Source: JACMQX01 sp044225675 (GTDB lineage: Bacteria; Pseudomonadota; Gammaproteobacteria; Burkholderiales; Burkholderiaceae_C). From it: DNA of 64,000 bases. Position 1 is the first letter of the stretch. Each line of letters begins with the position of its first letter. Made by a program: the position numbers and the translations under genes. Positions 8,702 to 17,068 of the stretch are shown here, piece after piece. The stretch is from contig JBGAIH010000030.1 of the NCBI GenBank assembly GCA_044225675.1, forward strand, positions 1 through 64,000. The letters run 5' to 3'. The notes under the pieces were generated by a model. The model did no database searches and was not told where the DNA came from. It was given only the letters and a program-made list of their open reading frames with translations.

Positions 8702-9925
8702 ATGAACGTGATTGCTGTCGGCTTCTGGGGAGCTTTTTTCGGCACCGTGGGCCTGATGGCGACGGGTGCTGCCTTGGCGTTTGCGCGGTCGCTGCACCGG
8801 CTGGGCTTCAATGCCATGCTCACTGCCATCAGCTCGGCGCTGTTCGTCACGGCGTATCTCGGCTGGCTGCCGATCCAGTCGCGCGACGTGTCCGACCGCG
8901 TGCTCGCGCACGTCGCCACTGTCACCTCGGGCGTGCTGGCCTACCTCCTGTTCTACATCCTCGGCCTGCAACGCCGGCCGCAGCTGGCCCGCTTGGCGTT
9001 GTCGGTGCTGGTGGGTGCCTCGCTGCTGGTGCTGCTGGCGGGCTGGCTGCTGGCGCCGCACGATGCGCTCATCCTCAGCTCGGTGGGCACCTGCCTGCTC
9101 ACGGCCTTCGGGCTGGGCATCGGCGTGCGCAGCGCGCTGCGCGGCGACGGCCTGGCCTGGGTGGCGGTCACGGGCGTGAGCTTCACGCTGGTGGCGGTGT
9201 CCGGCCTGTCCTGGATCGCGATCTCGCGCGGTGACGTGCCCTGGCAGCTGCATGCCGCCAGCGCGCTGGCCGCTGGCGCCTACATGATCGTCATCGCGGC
9301 GGTCATGTGGGCGCGCTATGCCTATCTGATCGAGCTGCGCGAGGTCATGGCCCACGGCCCGGCCTACGATCCCGTCACCCGCATGCGCTCGCACGCCGAG
9401 ACCGGGCAGATGCTCGGGGCGGAGTTCCGTCGCCTGAGCGACGACGCCACGCCGATCGGCCTGGTGGTCATCGCGATCAGCAACTTCTACGCGCTCGAAA
9501 AGCTCCACGGCCGATCCGCCGTCAACCATGCGCTGTTCATCTGCGCCTCGCGTCTGCGCCGGACGGTGCCGGCCGACGTCGAGATGGGGCGGATCGCCGA
9601 CGACGGCTTCCTGCTGATGGTCCGCAATCCGAACCAGAAGCGGCGCGTCATCCAGATTGCCCGCGCGGCCCGCGCCCGGCTGGCCAAGCCGATCGCGCTG
9701 AGCGCCAGCCGCGAGCCCGGTGACATCGACACGGCCACGGCGATGTGGGCGGCCGACGTTGGCGTCGGCGTGCTCACGGCGTCGGCAGCGGAGGTCAAGG
9801 CGTCCAGTGCAGTGGCGATGGGCCGCGCCATGTCGCGCACCGCCTGGAGCTTTGCCAGCCGCGTGGCCTGGTTCGACAAGAGCACCGGGCGGATCGAGGA
9901 ATTGCCCGACCCCGACGCGGTCTGA
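8702..9925 (+). CDS. Membrane protein with degenerate GGDEF domain
   Basis: A 407-residue protein: about six to seven transmembrane helices in residues 1-215, then a cytoplasmic domain that aligns by eye to GGDEF diguanylate cyclases. The domain starts with the usual linker form DPVTRMRSHAETGQ (canonical DPLTGLPNR) and has a hydrophobic IGLVVIAISNFYALEKLHGRSAVNHALF segment. The catalytic loop that should read GGDEF reads IADDGF (in MGRIADDGFLLMV), so catalysis is unlikely; a GTP- or c-di-GMP-sensing or structural role is possible. It is divergent from argA (166-bp gap) and followed by hrpA. I do not recognise a named family for the membrane part. Confidence 0.75.
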   Translation: MNVIAVGFWGAFFGTVGLMATGAALAFARSLHRLGFNAMLTAISSALFVTAYLGWLPIQSRDVSDRVLAHVATVTSGVLAYLLFYILGLQRRPQLARLALSVLVGASLLVLLAGWLLAPHDALILSSVGTCLLTAFGLGIGVRSALRGDGLAWVAVTGVSFTLVAVSGLSWIAISRGDVPWQLHAASALAAGAYMIVIAAVMWARYAYLIELREVMAHGPAYDPVTRMRSHAETGQMLGAEFRRLSDDATPIGLVVIAISNFYALEKLHGRSAVNHALFICASRLRRTVPADVEMGRIADDGFLLMVRNPNQKRRVIQIARAARARLAKPIALSASREPGDIDTATAMWAADVGVGVLTASAAEVKASSAVAMGRAMSRTAWSFASRVAWFDKSTGRIEELPDPDAV

Positions 9926-9966
9926 GCGGGGGCGCCGCAGGCGAGCCGCCGCAAAGGCCGATAATC

Positions 9967-9980
9967 CACATCCGGATGTG
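9967..9980. promoter_or_regulatory. Perfect 14-bp palindrome ahead of hrpA
   Basis: CACATCCGGATGTG is its own reverse complement. It sits in the 144-bp gap between the GGDEF-like gene and hrpA, just after GATAAT, which resembles a minus-10 box. A regulator site over the hrpA promoter is possible; no cognate factor is evident. Confidence 0.3.
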
Positions 9981-10069
9981 AGAGCGTCCGAACGACGGGC
10001 GCCGGATCCGGCCTGCCGGTCCGAGCTTTTCCTGTTTTCCGCCGCGCGCCGGCCTGACCGCTTCCAGCC

Positions 10070-13000
10070 TTGTCCGAACCCTCCCTGACCATCGAGTTTC
10101 CCGAGTCGCTCCCGGTATCGGGCAAGCGTGACGAGATCGCTGCCGCGCTGGCGGCGAATCAGGTCATCATCGTCTGTGGCGAGACGGGCTCTGGCAAGAC
10201 CACCCAGTTGCCCAAGATCGCGCTGACCATGGGCCGGGGCCGGCTCAATGCGCCGGACGGAAAGGGGCGGCTGATCGGCCACACCCAGCCGCGCCGGATC
10301 GCCGCCTCCAGCGTGGCCAAGCGCATTGCCGAGGAACTCAAGACGCCGCTGGGCGAGGTCGTGGGCTACAAGGTGCGCTTCCAGGACCGCCTCAGCCGCA
10401 ACGCCTCGGTCAAGCTCATGACCGACGGCATCCTGCTGGCCGAGACGCAGACCGACCCGCTGCTCAAGGCCTACGACACGATCATCATCGACGAGGCCCA
10501 TGAGCGCAGCCTGAACATCGACTTCCTGCTCGGGTATCTGCGCGAGATCCTGCCGCGCCGGCCCGATCTCAAGGTGGTGGTGACGTCAGCCACGATCGAC
10601 GCCCAGCGCTTTGCCGAGCACTTCGCCTCGGCCCGGGGACCGGCGCCCGTGATCTACGTGTCGGGCCGCATGTTCCCGGTGGAGCAGCGCTGGCGCCCGT
10701 TCGAGGAGTCGCGGGAGCACGACCTGAACGACGCGATTGCCGAGGCCGTCGACGAGCTGTGGCGCGACGCCGGCCGCGCAGGCGGCGACATCCTGGTGTT
10801 TCTGCCGGGCGAGCGGGAGATCCGCGAGGCGGCCGACCACCTGCGCAAGCACCTGGCCCATCAGCCGGTGTACCGCGACACCGAGGTGCTGCCGCTGTTC
10901 TCGCGCCTGTCGCAGGCCGAGCAGGACCGCATCTTCGAGTCGCACAGCGGCCGGCGCATCGTGCTGGCCACCAACGTGGCCGAGACCTCGCTGACGGTGC
11001 CGGGCATCCGTTACGTGATCGACTCGGGTACGGCGCGCGTCAAGCGCTACAGCTTCCGCAGCAAGGTCGAGCAGCTGCTGGTCGAGCCGATCAGCCAGGC
11101 CGCCGCCAACCAGCGCGCGGGCCGTTGCGGCCGGGTGGCCAACGGCATCTGCATCCGGCTCTACGACGAGAAGGACTTCGCGTCTCGGCCCCCGTTCACC
11201 GACCCTGAAATCCTGCGCAGCTCGCTGGCTGGCGTGATCCTGCGCATGAAGTCGCTGCACCTGGGGCAGGTGGAGGACTTTCCCTTCATCGAGCCGCCGC
11301 AGCGCCGCGCGATCGCCGACGGCTACCAGCTGCTCAACGAGCTGGGCGCGGTGGACGACCTCAACGAACTCACGCCCATGGGCCGCGAGCTGGCGCGCCT
11401 GCCGCTCGACCCGCGGGTCGGCCGCATGATCCTGGAGGCGCGCGAGCGCCAGGCGCTCGACGAAGTGCTGGTGATCGCCTCGGCCCTGTCGGTGCAGGAC
11501 GTGCGCGACCGGCCACTGGAGGCGCAGCAGCAGGCCGATCAGGCCCATCAGAAGTTCGACGACGAGAAGAGCGAATTCACCGGCTACCTCAAGCTGTGGA
11601 AGTGGCTGCACGACGCGCGCGGCGGGCACGGCAAGGACCACAAGCTGTCGAACCGGCAGTACGAGCAGCTGCTGCGTCAGAACTTCGTGAGCGTGCGCCG
11701 GGTGCGCGAATGGCGCGACATCCACACGCAGTTGCACACCGTGGTGGCCGAGCACAAGTGGCGACTGAACGCGGCGCCGGCCAGCTACGAGCAGCTCCAC
11801 ATGTCGATGCTGTCGGGCCTGCTGGGCAACATCGGCTGGAAGATGGAGGACGACGAGGCCTACCTCGGGGCGCGCGGCATCAAGTTCTACCGCCATCCGG
11901 GCGCCCACCTGAGCAAGCGCCCGGGCCGCTGGATCGTCGCGGCCGAGCTGGTGGAGACGACCCGGCTGTTCGGCCGCGGCATCGCCAACATCGAGCCGCA
12001 GTGGATCGAGCAGGTCGGCGGCCACCTGCTGCGCAAGCAGCTGCTCGACCCGCACTGGGAGAAGAAGGCAGGCGAGGTGATGGCGCTGGAGCGGGCCACG
12101 CTCTACGGCATCGTCATCTACAGCGGCCGCCGGGTGAACTACGGCCGGGTGGACATGGCGGCGGCGCGGGAGATCTTCATCCGCGAGGCGCTGGTGGCCG
12201 GCCAGTGGGACACCGCCTTGCCCTTCCTCGCGGCCAACCGCAAGCTGATCCGCCAGGTCGAGGAGATGGAGCACAAGTCGCGCCGCCAGGACGTTCTGGT
12301 GGACGACGAGCTCATCTACGCGTTCTACGACCAGCAGCTGCCGGCCGACGTGTTCAGCGGGCATGCCTTCGAGCAGTGGTACCGCGCCGAGTCGAAGCGC
12401 CAGCCCCGGCTGCTGATGCTCACCCGCGAGGAGCTGATGCGCCACGAGGCGGCCGGCATCACCACCGACGCGTTTCCGCGCACCATCCGCCTGGGCGGCG
12501 TCGACTGCGCGGCGACCTACCTGCATGAACCCGGCGATGCGCGCGACGGCCTCACGGTGACGGTGCCGCTGTTCGTGCTGAATCAGGTCAACGACGAGCG
12601 CTGCGAGTGGCTGGTGCCGGGCATGCTGCAGGGCAAGATCCTGGCGCTGCTCAAGAGCCTGCACCAGAAGCCGCGCTCGCGCTTCGTGCCGCTGCCCGAC
12701 AGCGCGGCGCGCATCGCCGCACTGTTCAGCGAGCCGGTGCGCTTTGGTCACGGCTCGCTGACCGACGCGCTGCTCAAGCTCGTGCGCGACGAAACCTCGC
12801 TCGACGTGAAGCGCGCCGACTTCAAGCTCGACATGCTGAGCCCGCACCTGTTCATGAATTTCCGGGTGGTGGACGAGCATGGCCGGCAGCTGGGCACGGG
12901 CCGCAACCTCGGCGCGCTGAAGGCCGAGCTGGGTGCGCAGGCCCGCGGCGCGTTCCAGGCCCTGGCCGGCCTCAAGCCCGCGCGTGCGGCAGGCGGCGCG

Positions 13001-13999
13001 CAGCAGGCCGACGGTCGCGAGACGGGGCCGTCGCACGGATCGGGTGCGTCGGGGGCTTCCGCGTCCGGGCAGGCGGGCGCCGGTGCCGGCAAGGGCGCTG
13101 CCCACGCTGCGGGCAGCCCGCAAGGACGCGAAGGTTTCGCGGTCGACGCGGGCCAGCGCCACACGCGATGGGATTTCGCGGAACTGCCCGAACTCATGGA
13201 GATCCGCAAGGGCGGGCAGACGCTGATCGGCTTTCCGGCGCTGATCGACCAGGGCGATGCGGTGACGATCGAGGTGTTCGACGAGCCCGACGTGGCGGCC
13301 GCCCGGCACCGGGCGGGCCTGCGCCGGCTGTTCGCGCTGCAGATCCGCGACGCGCTCAAGTACCTGGAGAAGAACCTCCCCGACCTGCAGAAGATGGCCG
13401 TGACCTTCATGCCGCTGGGCACGGCCGAGGAGCTGCGCGACCAGATCATCGAAGTCGCGCTCGACCGGGCGTTCCTGCTTGATCCCTTGCCGGCCGATGC
13501 ACATGCATTTGCCAAGCGGGTGGAAGAGGGGCGCGGACGCCTCACGCTCATCGCCAACGAGGTCGCCCGGCTGGCGGGGCAGATCCTGGTCGACTATGCG
13601 GCGGCCGTTCGCAAGGTCAAGGACACCAAAGGCCAGCCCGACGCGACGGCGGATGTGACGCAGCAGTTGCAGCGCCTCATGCCCAAGCGCTTCCTGGCGC
13701 TGACGCCGTGGGCGCAGCTCCAGCACTTTCCGCGCTACCTCAAGGCGGCGACGATGCGCCTGGACAAGCTGCGAGCCGATCCCGCACGTGACGCGACCCG
13801 TCTTGCCGAGCTTCGCCCGCAGGAGCAGCGCTACTGGCGCCTCGTGGCCGAGCGCAAGGGCGCGGTCGACGACCGGATGCAGGAGTACCGCTGGCTGCTG
13901 GAGGAGCTGCGGGTGAGCTTCTTCGCGCAGGAGCTGCGCACGCCGCAACCGGTGAGCGTCAAGCGCCTGGACAAGGTCTGGGTGCAGCTCAACAGCTGA
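10070..13999 (+). CDS. hrpA: ATP-dependent RNA helicase HrpA
   Basis: A 1309-residue DEAH-box helicase, close to the length of E. coli HrpA. Walker A GETGSGKT at residues 38-45, DEAH at about 141-144 (IIIDEAHERSLNIDF), motif III SATID, motif V ATNVAETSLTVPGIRYVIDSGTARV and motif VI QRAGRCGR. The C-terminal half is the long HrpA-specific region. An Ala/Gly/Ser-rich low-complexity segment (about residues 965-1025) interrupts it, probably a flexible linker. The apparent start is TTG at 10070; the protein then reads MSEPSLTIEFPESLP. Known HrpA acts in mRNA processing and in resolving collided ribosomes. Confidence 0.93.
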   Translation: MSEPSLTIEFPESLPVSGKRDEIAAALAANQVIIVCGETGSGKTTQLPKIALTMGRGRLNAPDGKGRLIGHTQPRRIAASSVAKRIAEELKTPLGEVVGYKVRFQDRLSRNASVKLMTDGILLAETQTDPLLKAYDTIIIDEAHERSLNIDFLLGYLREILPRRPDLKVVVTSATIDAQRFAEHFASARGPAPVIYVSGRMFPVEQRWRPFEESREHDLNDAIAEAVDELWRDAGRAGGDILVFLPGEREIREAADHLRKHLAHQPVYRDTEVLPLFSRLSQAEQDRIFESHSGRRIVLATNVAETSLTVPGIRYVIDSGTARVKRYSFRSKVEQLLVEPISQAAANQRAGRCGRVANGICIRLYDEKDFASRPPFTDPEILRSSLAGVILRMKSLHLGQVEDFPFIEPPQRRAIADGYQLLNELGAVDDLNELTPMGRELARLPLDPRVGRMILEARERQALDEVLVIASALSVQDVRDRPLEAQQQADQAHQKFDDEKSEFTGYLKLWKWLHDARGGHGKDHKLSNRQYEQLLRQNFVSVRRVREWRDIHTQLHTVVAEHKWRLNAAPASYEQLHMSMLSGLLGNIGWKMEDDEAYLGARGIKFYRHPGAHLSKRPGRWIVAAELVETTRLFGRGIANIEPQWIEQVGGHLLRKQLLDPHWEKKAGEVMALERATLYGIVIYSGRRVNYGRVDMAAAREIFIREALVAGQWDTALPFLAANRKLIRQVEEMEHKSRRQDVLVDDELIYAFYDQQLPADVFSGHAFEQWYRAESKRQPRLLMLTREELMRHEAAGITTDAFPRTIRLGGVDCAATYLHEPGDARDGLTVTVPLFVLNQVNDERCEWLVPGMLQGKILALLKSLHQKPRSRFVPLPDSAARIAALFSEPVRFGHGSLTDALLKLVRDETSLDVKRADFKLDMLSPHLFMNFRVVDEHGRQLGTGRNLGALKAELGAQARGAFQALAGLKPARAAGGAQQADGRETGPSHGSGASGASASGQAGAGAGKGAAHAAGSPQGREGFAVDAGQRHTRWDFAELPELMEIRKGGQTLIGFPALIDQGDAVTIEVFDEPDVAAARHRAGLRRLFALQIRDALKYLEKNLPDLQKMAVTFMPLGTAEELRDQIIEVALDRAFLLDPLPADAHAFAKRVEEGRGRLTLIANEVARLAGQILVDYAAAVRKVKDTKGQPDATADVTQQLQRLMPKRFLALTPWAQLQHFPRYLKAATMRLDKLRADPARDATRLAELRPQEQRYWRLVAERKGAVDDRMQEYRWLLEELRVSFFAQELRTPQPVSVKRLDKVWVQLNS

Positions 14000-14005
14000 C
14001 GCACG

Positions 14006-14050
14006 ACGGGCCCGCAGGCGCTGGATGCACCTGGCGGGCCCGTTGGCTTT
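14006..14050 (+). terminator. Rho-independent-like terminator after hrpA
   Basis: ACGGGCCCGC at 14006-14015 pairs perfectly with GCGGGCCCGT at 14034-14043, followed by a weak T-containing tail (TGGCTTT to 14050). It begins 7 nt past the hrpA stop and lies between convergent hrpA and the DUF3309 gene. Confidence 0.65.
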
Positions 14051-14065
14051 GCAGGCCGCTCGGGC

Positions 14066-14224
14066 TTATATCTTGCCCATGAGCAGCAGCACGACCAGGA
14101 TCAGCACGACGAGACCCAGGCCGCCGCTCGGGCCGTAGCCCCAGTTGCGGCTATAGCCCCAGCTCGGGAGCGCGCCGACGAGGATCAGGATCAGGACGAT
14201 CAGGAGAATCAGGGAAATCGACAT
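14066..14224 (-). CDS. DUF3309-family membrane micro-protein
   Basis: A 52-residue protein read as MSISLILLIVLILILVGALP, then SWGYSRNWGYGPSGG, then a second hydrophobic stretch ending LLLMGKI. Two hydrophobic helices flank a Trp/Tyr/Gly-rich loop with the YGPSGGLG motif that defines DUF3309. Such genes are widespread and single-copy in proteobacteria and have no known function. It is convergent with hrpA and separated from the aminotransferase gene by 136 bp. The whole chain is hydrophobic enough to insert in the inner membrane. Confidence 0.8.
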   Translation of the reverse strand: MSISLILLIVLILILVGALPSWGYSRNWGYGPSGGLGLVVLILVVLLLMGKI

Positions 14225-14360
14225 GGCAGACACCTTTTGTGAGAGTTGTGATGGGTGAAGCCATGGTCGCCGCAGGCACGCACCCGGTCAGCAGGCCGAA
14301 GGGCCTTTCTGCCGTGGGGGCTGTCCTACACAGGATGCTCCCGAGGGAGCGGGCGAGCGC

Positions 14361-15527
14361 TCAGATGCGCGCAAGACGGTCGAGTGCACTGCGCAGCGTC
14401 TCGTCCTTCTTGGCGAAGCAGAAACGCACGATGCGCTGGTCGAACCCGTCGCCATAGAAGGCCGACATCGGGATCGCCGCCACGCCGATCTCGCGCGTGA
14501 GCCAGAGGCAGAAGTCCGACTCGCTCAGCTCGCTGACGTCCGAGATGTCGACCGACTGAAAGTAGCTGCCCTCGCTGGGCAGCAGGCGCAGCCGGGTGCG
14601 CGCGAGGCCTTCGCGGAACAGGTCGCGCTTGCGCTGGTAGAACGCCGGCAACTCCAGATAGGGCGCCGGGTCGGCCATGAACGCGGCCAGCCCGTGCTGC
14701 ACCGGCGTGTTGACGGTGAACACGTTGAACTGGTGGACCTTGCGGAACTCGGCGGAGAGGGGCGCCGGCGCGGCCACGTAGCCGACCTTCCAGCCGGTGA
14801 CGTGGTAGGTCTTGCCGAAGCTCGAGACGATGAAGGCGCGGGCCGCCAGGGCCGGGTAACGCGCGACGCTTTCATGCGGCCGGCCGTCGAACACCATGTG
14901 CTCGTAGACCTCGTCGCTGATCAGCAGCACGTCGGTGGGCGCGAGGATGTCCTGCAGCGCCAGCATGTCTTGCCGGCTCCACACGGTGGCGCTCGGGTTG
15001 TGCGGCGTGTTGATGATGAGGGCGCGGGTGCGCGGCGTGATCGCGGCAGCGATCTTGCCGAAGTCGGGGCGGAAGCTGCCCGGCGTGAGCGGGACGCGAA
15101 CCACGGTGCCGCCCGCCAGTTCGATGTTGGGCACGTAGCTGTCGTAGCAGGGCTCCAGCACGATGACTTCGTCGCCCGGCCGGACGACGGCCAGGATCGC
15201 GGTGATGATGGCCTGCGTCGCGCCGGCCGTGATGGTGATCTCGGTCGCCGGGTCGTAGCGGTGGCCGTACAGCGCCTGCATCTTGGCTGCCACGGCCTCG
15301 CGCAAGGCCGGCACCCCCGTCATGGGCGGATACTGGTTGAGCCCCGAGGCCATGGCTTCGGCCACGGCCTGGACCAGCTTCGGGTCGCAGTTGAAATCCG
15401 GGAAGCCCTGGCCCAGGTTCACCGCCCCTTTTTCCGCAGCCAGCGCGGACATCACGGTGAAGATCGTCGTGCCCACGGCGGGCAGCTTGGTTTCAACGGG
15501 CGGGGTGCGGACGGTGGTGGTGCTCAT
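14361..15527 (-). CDS. PLP-dependent aminotransferase (methionine/aromatic type)
   Basis: A 388-residue fold-type-I aminotransferase. Substrate and PLP marks in order: NLGQGFPDFNCD (38-48), NQYPPMTGVPALREAVA (64-80), NTPHNPSATVW (173-183), SDEVYEHMVFDG (204-214) and the Schiff-base Lys239 in SSFGKTYHVTGWKVGY. The pattern is nearest to the YbdL methionine aminotransferase and kynurenine/glutamine transaminase group. A methionine-salvage or keto-acid role would fit its proximity to cysB, but specificity cannot be assigned by eye. It is the last gene of the minus-strand run and is separated from cysB by a structured spacer. Confidence 0.88.
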   Translation of the reverse strand: MSTTTVRTPPVETKLPAVGTTIFTVMSALAAEKGAVNLGQGFPDFNCDPKLVQAVAEAMASGLNQYPPMTGVPALREAVAAKMQALYGHRYDPATEITITAGATQAIITAILAVVRPGDEVIVLEPCYDSYVPNIELAGGTVVRVPLTPGSFRPDFGKIAAAITPRTRALIINTPHNPSATVWSRQDMLALQDILAPTDVLLISDEVYEHMVFDGRPHESVARYPALAARAFIVSSFGKTYHVTGWKVGYVAAPAPLSAEFRKVHQFNVFTVNTPVQHGLAAFMADPAPYLELPAFYQRKRDLFREGLARTRLRLLPSEGSYFQSVDISDVSELSESDFCLWLTREIGVAAIPMSAFYGDGFDQRIVRFCFAKKDETLRSALDRLARI

Positions 15528-15618
15528 GCTTCAGAACAAATGAATAGGGAAGGCATCATGGAAAAAAGGACGCGACGCACACCAGCGAAGGCGCCGGTGC
15601 GCCAAGCGCCCCTTCGCG

Positions 15619-15699
15619 GCAGCCGCGGAGCCGGCTTCGCCGGGCCGCTGGCTGCGCCCCCCAGTGGGGGGAGGCGGCCGCAGGCCGCTTCGGGGGGCG
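15619..15699. repeat. Three-hairpin GC-rich intergenic element after cysB
   Basis: Three adjacent stem-loops: an imperfect 15-bp stem 15619-15655 (GCAGCC/GGCTGC outside, CCGGC-TTC-GCCGG inside), CCCCCC-AGT-GGGGGG at 15657-15671 and GCGGCC-GCA-GGCCGC at 15674-15688. CGCCCCCC (15655-15662) can instead pair with GGGGGGCG (15692-15699), enclosing the third hairpin. It begins directly past the cysB stop on the minus strand and resembles the dispersed GC-rich intergenic repeats common in Comamonadaceae. A terminator or mRNA-stabilising role is likely. Confidence 0.6.
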
Positions 15700-16644
15700 T
15701 CACAGTTCATAGTCGTTCACATGGCCGCTCAGGGCCTTGGCGATCAGGTTGCGGTCGAGCCGGTCGCTCAGCAGCTCGGCGAACTTGAAGACGAAGTTGC
15801 GCAGGTAGGCGCTCTTCTTGAAAGCGACGCGCGCGATGTTCTGCCCGAACAGGTGCCCGGCGGGGCGGACCACCAGGTCGTTGTTGCTGCCGTCGTCGCG
15901 CACGGCCATCTCGGCCACGATGCCCACGCCCAGGCCGAGGCGCACATAGGTCTTGATCACGTCGGAGTCGATGGCCTCCAGCGCGATGCGCGGCTCCAGC
16001 TTGCGGTTGGCAAAAGCCGTGTCGATCCGCGTGCGCCCGGTGAACGAGGGGTGGTAGGTGATGATCGGCTCGCGCGCGATGTCTTCGAGCGAGATGCGCT
16101 CCTTCTTCGCCAGCGGGTGGTCGGCCGGCAGCACCAGCACGTGCTGCCACTCGTAGCAGGGGAGCGTGACCAGTTCCGCATAGTCCGACAGCGACTCGGT
16201 GGCGATGCCGATCTCGGCCACTTCGTCGATCACCATCCGGGCCACCTGGTCGGGCGCGCCCTGGTGCAGGCTCACATTGACCTTGGGATAGGCTTCGCGC
16301 AGTTTCGCAACCGGCACCGGCAGAACGTAGCGGGCCTGGGTGTGGGTGGTGGCGATGGACAGCGTGCCGCTGTCTTCGGCGCTGAACTGCTCGCCGATGC
16401 GCTTGAGGTTGCCGACCTCGCGCATGATCAGCTCGATGCTGCGCAGGACATGCTGGCCGGGCTCGGTGATGCGCTTGAGCCGCTTGCCGTGCCGCGCGAA
16501 GATCTCGACGCCCAGCTCTTCTTCCAGCTCGATGATGGCCTTGGACACCCCGGGCTGGGAGGTGTGCAGCGCCTTGGCGGCCTCGGTGAGGTTGAGGTTG
16601 CGGCGCGCCGCCTCCTGCACGAACCGGAACTGATGAAGATTCAT
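15700..16644 (-). CDS. cysB: CysB-type LysR regulator of sulfur assimilation
   Basis: A 314-residue LysR regulator of the CysB/Cbl branch. The helix-turn-helix covers residues 1-60 (MNLHQFRFVQEAARRNLNLTEAAK, then LHTSQPGVSKAIIELEEELG), and the CysB-specific effector region has TTHTQARYVLP near residue 100, a conserved motif for sulfate/N-acetylserine ligands. It should activate the cysTWA importer and reduction genes when sulfur is scarce. The start ATG overlaps one arm of an inverted repeat, suggesting autorepression. It lies 55 nt downstream of sirB on the same strand, so it may also be read from the lptF promoter. Confidence 0.92.
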   Translation of the reverse strand: MNLHQFRFVQEAARRNLNLTEAAKALHTSQPGVSKAIIELEEELGVEIFARHGKRLKRITEPGQHVLRSIELIMREVGNLKRIGEQFSAEDSGTLSIATTHTQARYVLPVPVAKLREAYPKVNVSLHQGAPDQVARMVIDEVAEIGIATESLSDYAELVTLPCYEWQHVLVLPADHPLAKKERISLEDIAREPIITYHPSFTGRTRIDTAFANRKLEPRIALEAIDSDVIKTYVRLGLGVGIVAEMAVRDDGSNNDLVVRPAGHLFGQNIARVAFKKSAYLRNFVFKFAELLSDRLDRNLIAKALSGHVNDYEL

Positions 16645-16676
16645 ATCGAAATGATACTAAAAAATCACTTCGATAT
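16643..16676. promoter_or_regulatory. Inverted repeat over the cysB start
   Basis: ATATCGAA at 16643-16650 and TTCGATAT at 16669-16676 are exact reverse complements 18 bp apart, in the only AT-rich patch of this region. The first arm overlaps the cysB start codon and the second lies in its upstream promoter area. LysR regulators usually repress their own gene from such a site. Confidence 0.5.
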
Positions 16677-16699
16677 TGTAATGAGCTTATATGGAGGCG

Positions 16700-17059
16700 T
16701 CAGGGCCGGGCGATTTCTGCGAGCAGCGCGATCAGGCGCGGATCCTCGCCTACGGTGGGTCGCAGGGTCACGCGGAGCCCGGGATGGGCCGCCGACAGCG
16801 CGTCCGCAAGCCCAGGGAGGTCTTCGCGCACATGCTTGCCCATGCCGAGGAACATCGGCACCACCGTGACCGAGGTGGCACCGCTGGCCACGAGCCCGGA
16901 GACGGCGTCTTCCAGGCGCGGCTCGCACAGCTCGATGTAGGCGCATGTGACCAGCGCCTCTGGCGCGTCGGCCCGCAGCCGCGCGGCAACGGCTTCGATG
17001 GGCCGGCGCCACAGCGGGTCGCGCGAGCCATGCGCCAGAAGAACGATGCCCTCAGCCAT
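16700..17059 (-). CDS. sirB: Sirohydrochlorin chelatase, short CbiX type
   Basis: A 119-residue CbiX-short/SirB chelatase that inserts ferrous iron (or cobalt) into sirohydrochlorin. The metal-binding histidines are His10 (LLAHGSRD) and His76 (LGMGKHVRED). Half-size proteins of this type act as dimers. The likely product is siroheme, the cofactor of sulfite reductase, which agrees with cysB directly downstream. It starts 9 nt after the lptG stop, so it belongs to the lptF-lptG-sirB-cysB transcription unit. Confidence 0.9.
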   Translation of the reverse strand: MAEGIVLLAHGSRDPLWRRPIEAVAARLRADAPEALVTCAYIELCEPRLEDAVSGLVASGATSVTVVPMFLGMGKHVREDLPGLADALSAAHPGLRVTLRPTVGEDPRLIALLAEIARP

Positions 17060-17068
17060 GGTGCCGCG

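Noticed and set aside
7300..9234. 644-codon plus-strand frame over argA and the GGDEF-like gene
   Set aside because: Antisense of argA followed by an out-of-frame part of the next gene; no domain.
10586..13948. 1120-codon minus-strand open frame opposite hrpA
   Set aside because: It mirrors the hrpA codon bias in a GC-rich genome, has no domain or start signal, and the protein is His/Arg/Gln-rich as expected for antisense frames.
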